Below are positions 6,787 to 11,006 of a DNA stretch of 11,006 nt, piece by piece (positions within the stretch are counted from its first letter, which is position 1; each line of letters opens with the position of its first letter). Position numbers and translations under genes: made by a program. The notes beneath the pieces are model-generated. The model was given only the letters and a program-made list of their open reading frames with translations, had not been told where the DNA came from and made no database searches. This stretch comes from Dictyoglomota bacterium (GTDB lineage: Bacteria > Dictyoglomota > Dictyoglomia > Dictyoglomales > Dictyoglomaceae), in NCBI GenBank assembly GCA_029776735.1, contig JAKOUL010000004.1:1-11006 (forward strand), in the 5' to 3' direction.

Positions 6787-8146
6787 TACCATAGCAGCCA
6801 TATCTACCTCTCTTGGACACAGTGCTATCGGAATAATCCGTTTAAGCGGACCTGAGGCTATATCCATAACAAAAAGAATTTTTATCCCTCTAAATAAGAA
6901 AATGGACATAGAAAAAGCACCATCTCATACCCTCCATTATGGGAAAATTATCTATAATGGAGACATCATAGATGAAGCAGTTATAGGAATATATAAAGAG
7001 CCTCGTTCATATACAGGAGAAAATATTGTAGAGATATATACCCATGGAAGCCCCGTGGTACTTGAAGAGATCTTAAGAATTCTTGTAAAAGAAGGAGCAA
7101 GATTAGCAGAAAGAGGAGAATTTACCAAAAGAGCATTTTTAAATGGAAAGATAGATCTACTTCAGGCAGAAAGTATAAATGAGATTATAAGAGCAGAAAG
7201 TAAAGCCTATCTAAAATCTGCCCTCTCCAAACTCCAAGGGGATCTTTCTAAGGAGATTAGATCTATAAAAGATAAGATAGAAAATCTAAGAATATACTTA
7301 GAGGCATCCATTGATTTTCCTGAAGATGTGGAAGAGAAAGAAAAAGAAGAATGGATAAAAGTATTAAAGGATACAAAAGAAAAGGTAGAAAATCTTCTTG
7401 AGAGAGCTAAAAGAGGAGAGTGGGCTAAAGAAGGATATAAAATCATCCTTGTGGGAAGAATTAATGTGGGAAAATCCAGTTTATTCAATGCCATAATGAA
7501 AGAAGATAGAGCTATCGTAGCTCCAATCCCAGGTACCACAAGAGATTATATAGAAGGAGAGATTTATCTCTCTGGATATCTTGTAAGGGTTTATGATACT
7601 GCTGGCTTAGGAATACCCCAAGATATCTTAGAAAAAATGGGAATGGAAAAAACAAGAGAAGTTCTTGAAAGATCAAATCTCATAATATTTGTACTTGATG
7701 GAAGTGAAGAGCTAAGAGAAGAAGAAAAAACACTTTTTAATGAGATAAAAAATCTGGAAAACAAAAGCATCATATTAGTGATAAATAAGATTGATCTTCC
7801 TCTAAAAATAGATTTATCCTTCTTTCCAGAAGAAATTGAAAGGGTTTTTATCTCTGCAAAGAATAAAGAAGGAATAGAAAAATTAGAGGAAGCCATAGAA
7901 AGGCATCTTACATCCGAAGAATTGTATGATATAATTTTCTTAAATATCTATCACCAAGAAGAATTACAAAAGATCAAAAATTATTTAGAAGAAGGAATAA
8001 AAATTTTAAAGGAACTTCCTTCGTCATTAGATATATTAGGATCCATATTATATGATATAGAAAAATCCTTAGGAAATATATTGGGAGAAGAGGTATCCTT
8101 AGATATTGTAGATAAGATTTTTGCCAACTTTTGCATAGGGAAATAG
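6776..8146 (+). CDS. mnmE: tRNA modification GTPase MnmE (TrmE)
   Basis: The 456-residue enzyme works with MnmG to place the (carboxy)methylaminomethyl group on wobble U34 of several tRNAs. Layout: N-terminal folate-binding domain (1-118, starting MKNDTIAAIST), helical domain split around the GTPase domain (about 220-375), and the closing FCIGK (452-456). GTPase motifs: G1 GRINVGKS (227-234), G2 TTRD (254-257), G3 DTAG (274-277), G4 NKID (337-340) and G5 SAK (360-362). N230 is the expected potassium-coordinating Asn. I chose ATG 6776 because MKNDTIAAIS matches the family N-terminus; an upstream TTG (6761) would add five residues. The frame overlaps jag by 11 bases, so translation is probably coupled. 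mnmG does not follow. Confidence 0.96.
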   Translation: MKNDTIAAISTSLGHSAIGIIRLSGPEAISITKRIFIPLNKKMDIEKAPSHTLHYGKIIYNGDIIDEAVIGIYKEPRSYTGENIVEIYTHGSPVVLEEILRILVKEGARLAERGEFTKRAFLNGKIDLLQAESINEIIRAESKAYLKSALSKLQGDLSKEIRSIKDKIENLRIYLEASIDFPEDVEEKEKEEWIKVLKDTKEKVENLLERAKRGEWAKEGYKIILVGRINVGKSSLFNAIMKEDRAIVAPIPGTTRDYIEGEIYLSGYLVRVYDTAGLGIPQDILEKMGMEKTREVLERSNLIIFVLDGSEELREEEKTLFNEIKNLENKSIILVINKIDLPLKIDLSFFPEEIERVFISAKNKEGIEKLEEAIERHLTSEELYDIIFLNIYHQEELQKIKNYLEEGIKILKELPSSLDILGSILYDIEKSLGNILGEEVSLDIVDKIFANFCIGK

Positions 8147-8165
8147 CTTTCTTTGGAGGTGTGGC

Positions 8166-9050
8166 ATGAATATCTGGGTGATAATCTTGGGAGCTATTCA
8201 AGGGATAACTGAGTTTCTACCTATAAGCAGTACGGCACACCTTATACTTATACCCTATCTTGCAAAAATTCCTGATTTTGGTCTTACCTTCAATATAGGA
8301 CTTCACTTAGGAACCCTACTTTCTGTCCTCATCTATTTTTTAAAAGACTGGATAGATCTTTTAATAGGACTTTTTAAAGGAGGAGAAAACAGAAGATTAT
8401 TAGGACTAATCATATTAGCATCCATTCCAGCAGGAGTCTTTGGAATTCTTCTTGATCCCTTTGTGGAAAAAATCTCAGAGCCTCAAACCTATCCTTTTGC
8501 CATATGGATTATCCTTTTAGGAGTCATTTCCTTTGGATTTGTATTTTTAATATTAGAAAAAACATCAAAGAAAAATCTTGAGATAAAAGATTTAAATGCA
8601 AAGAGTGCTATCTCCATAGGACTTTGGCAGGTACTTTCTCTTTTCCCTGGAGTATCCAGATCTGGATCTACTATCTCAGGAGGAATGTTTGTGGGATTAA
8701 AAAGAGAAGATGCTACAAAATTTTCATTTCTTCTCTCCCTACCTGTTATAGGTGGAGCAGTACTACTAAAATTTCTTCAACTTTTCCAAGGAGAAGGAAG
8801 CGGAGATATATCCCTCATCTTCTATGGAACTATTATATCTTTCATTGTGGGAATTATAAGTATTCATATACTTCTTAGCTATGTAAGAAGAGCTCCATTA
8901 AATATATTTGCCTATTATAGATTTATTCTTGCCTTAGCAGTACTTTTAGCCTATTTTTATTTAAGAACTCTTGCTATTATAGTATTTAGTATTGCCATCA
9001 TCTACCTTATAGTGGGGATGGTGAGAAAGAATGAAAAAGCTATATCTTAA
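8166..9050 (+). CDS. uppP: Undecaprenyl-diphosphatase UppP (BacA)
   Basis: The 294-residue polytopic membrane protein removes a phosphate from undecaprenyl diphosphate to regenerate the lipid carrier for peptidoglycan; in other bacteria it gives bacitracin tolerance. Both signature regions are present: QGITEFLPISSTAHL (12-26, with E16 and H25) and PGVSRSGSTISGG (161-173, with catalytic Arg165). Many hydrophobic helices fill the rest. It is about 20 residues longer than typical, the extra being a C-terminal hydrophobic helix (about 269-287) with a basic end (VRKNEK). GGAGGTG (8155-8161) sits just before ATG 8166. It follows mnmE by 19 bases and overlaps the next gene by 20, so it belongs to the same operon. 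Confidence 0.95.
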   Translation: MNIWVIILGAIQGITEFLPISSTAHLILIPYLAKIPDFGLTFNIGLHLGTLLSVLIYFLKDWIDLLIGLFKGGENRRLLGLIILASIPAGVFGILLDPFVEKISEPQTYPFAIWIILLGVISFGFVFLILEKTSKKNLEIKDLNAKSAISIGLWQVLSLFPGVSRSGSTISGGMFVGLKREDATKFSFLLSLPVIGGAVLLKFLQLFQGEGSGDISLIFYGTIISFIVGIISIHILLSYVRRAPLNIFAYYRFILALAVLLAYFYLRTLAIIVFSIAIIYLIVGMVRKNEKAIS

Positions 9051-11006
9051 AGGTTTTAAACATTCAAGACTTATTATCATTCTCTCTCTGATCCTATTTA
9101 TCTTATCCATCTACCTTACATTAAATGTAAAGGTAAACTATGATATATATTCTTTCCTTCCCCAAGAACTTTCTTCTGTAAAAGCATTAGAAATTCTAAA
9201 TGAAAATTTCAAAATGGGAGAAGAAAGTTATATAATATTACCCTTCAAAGATCCTATAGAGATAGAAAGACTTAGGAATCAAATATTAAAAATAGAAGGG
9301 ATAGCAAAAGTATCATGGATCTCTGATTTTCAAGATATATATTTACCTGACTACTTCTGGGGAAGTATAAAAGATCAATTTATAAAAGATAATTATACCT
9401 TTTTAACAATTACTTTTTCAGAATCATCTCAAAGTCCTACTTCTGAAAAAGCAGTAAAAGAGATTCAAAAGCTTCTACCTAAGGGGAGTTATTTTACAGG
9501 AACAGCCGTTATTGGTCAAGATCTAAAAAATATAAGTCAAGAGGAGACGATAAAATATCTATTAATAGGTAGTGCCTTTGTAATGATCTTTCTCTTCTTC
9601 ATATTCCCATCTATGTATGTGCCTTTAATCATCTACTTCAATATGATTTTAGCAATTGTAATAAATACTGCTCTATCTACTTTATTAAATCAGGAGATAA
9701 GCTTCATCTCAAGAATAATTGTGGGCATATTCCAGATGGGATCTACTATGGATTATGCCTTATTCCTTTATCATAGGTATGAAGAGGAATCAAAGAGAAA
9801 AGACAGGGCAGAAGCAGGATGGGAGGCAGTAAGAACCACAGCAAAAAGTATTATTGCCAGTGCAGCAACTACGGTTGCAGGATTTCTCGCCATAACTCAG
9901 ATGAGATTTGAATTAGGAAAAGATTTAGGATTCCTCTTAGCAAGAGGAGTTTTTACCTCCTTCATTCTCTCTTTAACCCTTCTTCCTGTACTTTTTTATC
10001 ATTTCCACAATAAATGGGCATATTCAAAGAGATGGATCCTAAGAGTTTCTGGAGAAAGATTTTTTAATTTTATTCTTAAAGTAAGGCATATCATTCTTGT
10101 TATATTCTTAATAGGAGCTGTAAGTTTATTCTTAATTCCAAAATTTCCTATGGATTACAATATCACTCGTGGCTTACCAGAAAATATTCCATCTATAATG
10201 GGACAAAGGAAGATGGAAGAGATTTTTGGTAGAAGCTCCTCACTATCTCTTGTAGGAAAAGAGACACCTGAAAACTGGCAGAAAGTAATAAAGATATTAA
10301 AAGAAAAGCCTCAAGTCTCAAATGTTCTTAGCTATTATAATATGGTAGATCCACTCATTCCAGAATATATGGTACCAAAATCAGTAAGGGATATCTTTTT
10401 TAAAGATGGGTTTTCCTACGCCTCCTGTGACCTTAATGTGGATTACTCCAGTGAGGAAGCTTACAAATTGATAAAGGAGCTTAGAGAAGGTATAGAAGAT
10501 CATTACGATATCAAAATTACAGGGCTTCCTGTCCTAAATTTAGATTTAAAAGATCTTACAACTACAGAGTTAAATAAAGTAAATCTTATCTCTATTATAG
10601 CCATATTTTTAATCATAGCCCTATCTTTTCTTTCCATTCCTATACCAGTACTTTTGGTACTTGTAATAGAATTAGCTATAACTTTAAACTTAGCTATAGA
10701 CTATATTACATATGGATTTATATTCTTCTCTTCTTATCTTTTCATTGGATGTATCCAGCTTGGTGCAACCATTGACTATGCAGTACTTCTTACATCAAGA
10801 TACTTAGAGGCAAAACAAAAGGGATTAGATAAATTCTCATCTGCAAAATTCTCCTTTTCAGGAGGAATAAACAGTATTCTTACCAGTGCAGGTACCATGT
10901 TCTTTACAGCCTTACCCTTAGGTATCTTCTCTAATATCTTTATGGCAAAGAACCTTGCCATGTTGGTAAGTAGAGGAGCAATCATAAGTGTCATCTCGGT
11001 ATCTTT
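9031..11006 (+). CDS. MMPL/RND-superfamily transporter (3' end beyond window)
   Basis: ATG 9031 lies inside the end of uppP (20-base overlap), with GGTGAG just upstream and an in-frame stop at 9022-9024, which fixes the start. It stays open for 658 codons to the right edge. The protein has the two-fold RND layout: a membrane helix (about 12-32), a large outer domain (33-175), a five-helix bundle with GSTMDYALFLYHRY (237-250), another helix (about 352-370), a second outer domain (about 371-505), and a second bundle with GATIDYAVLLTSRY (578-591). The paired Gly-x-x-x-Asp-Tyr motifs carry the proton-relay Asp residues (D241, D582). Such proteins export lipids, hopanoids or drugs; the substrate cannot be read from sequence. 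Placement after uppP hints at a lipid or envelope role. From the family layout I expect only a few tens of residues to be missing. Confidence 0.9.
   Translation, partial: MKKLYLKGFKHSRLIIILSLILFILSIYLTLNVKVNYDIYSFLPQELSSVKALEILNENFKMGEESYIILPFKDPIEIERLRNQILKIEGIAKVSWISDFQDIYLPDYFWGSIKDQFIKDNYTFLTITFSESSQSPTSEKAVKEIQKLLPKGSYFTGTAVIGQDLKNISQEETIKYLLIGSAFVMIFLFFIFPSMYVPLIIYFNMILAIVINTALSTLLNQEISFISRIIVGIFQMGSTMDYALFLYHRYEEESKRKDRAEAGWEAVRTTAKSIIASAATTVAGFLAITQMRFELGKDLGFLLARGVFTSFILSLTLLPVLFYHFHNKWAYSKRWILRVSGERFFNFILKVRHIILVIFLIGAVSLFLIPKFPMDYNITRGLPENIPSIMGQRKMEEIFGRSSSLSLVGKETPENWQKVIKILKEKPQVSNVLSYYNMVDPLIPEYMVPKSVRDIFFKDGFSYASCDLNVDYSSEEAYKLIKELREGIEDHYDIKITGLPVLNLDLKDLTTTELNKVNLISIIAIFLIIALSFLSIPIPVLLVLVIELAITLNLAIDYITYGFIFFSSYLFIGCIQLGATIDYAVLLTSRYLEAKQKGLDKFSSAKFSFSGGINSILTSAGTMFFTALPLGIFSNIFMAKNLAMLVSRGAIISVISVS

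Noticed and set aside
7207..7539. Minus-strand 110-codon frame opposite mnmE
   Set aside because: It is antisense to the MnmE helical and G1-G2 region; its Ser/Phe/Leu-rich sequence is the typical shadow of Lys/Glu/Arg-rich coding DNA.
8624..8878. Plus-strand 84-codon frame inside uppP
   Set aside because: It lies in another frame of the conserved UppP active-site region and has no family features.

Overview
The window is AT-rich bacterial chromosome with dense gene packing, heavy use of AGA/AAA/ATA codons, good Shine-Dalgarno sites and many 4-20 nt gene overlaps. The combination of a GlpP antiterminator, an archaeal-length RtcB, an archaeal-like nicotinate phosphoribosyltransferase and a very Lys/Arg/Glu-rich proteome suggests a deep-branching thermophilic bacterium. 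Dictyoglomus is my best guess and other low-GC thermophiles are possible; this is inference from composition and gene content, not from a marker sequence. I see no mobile elements, CRISPR arrays, tRNA/rRNA genes or signs of recent transfer.

Left part (1-2194), minus strand: glpP (3' end just outside the window) with its own promoter, and behind it rtcB, the RNA-splicing ligase, which ends in a strong hairpin terminator. These appear to be separate transcription units.

Divergent from rtcB (2299-2898, plus strand): a YjbQ/UPF0047 gene followed by a 26-codon gene for a tiny single-span membrane protein, closed by a textbook 10-bp-stem terminator. A 104-bp AT-rich gap separates rtcB from yjbQ.

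2963-4691: a two-gene NAD-salvage unit. Nicotinamidase (pncA) makes nicotinate from nicotinamide, and nicotinate phosphoribosyltransferase (pncB), starting one base after the pncA stop, makes nicotinate mononucleotide (Preiss-Handler route).

4786-end: the conserved rpmH-rnpA-yidD-yidC-jag-mnmE block, extended by uppP and an MMPL-type RND transporter that runs off the right edge. Neighbours overlap or nearly touch, so this looks like one long operon. It joins ribosome protein L34, the RNase P protein, membrane-protein insertion (YidD, YidC), an RNA-binding protein (KhpB/Jag), tRNA wobble-uridine modification (MnmE), undecaprenyl carrier recycling (UppP) and a large membrane exporter. mnmG, the partner of MnmE that often follows it, is not here; uppP takes its place.

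Most of the window is conserved housekeeping sequence. The items most worth a second look are the tiny membrane protein behind yjbQ, the rtcB/yjbQ divergent pair, the uppP-MMPL extension of the rpmH operon, and the shortened L34. I did not find convincing evidence of a wholly new system.
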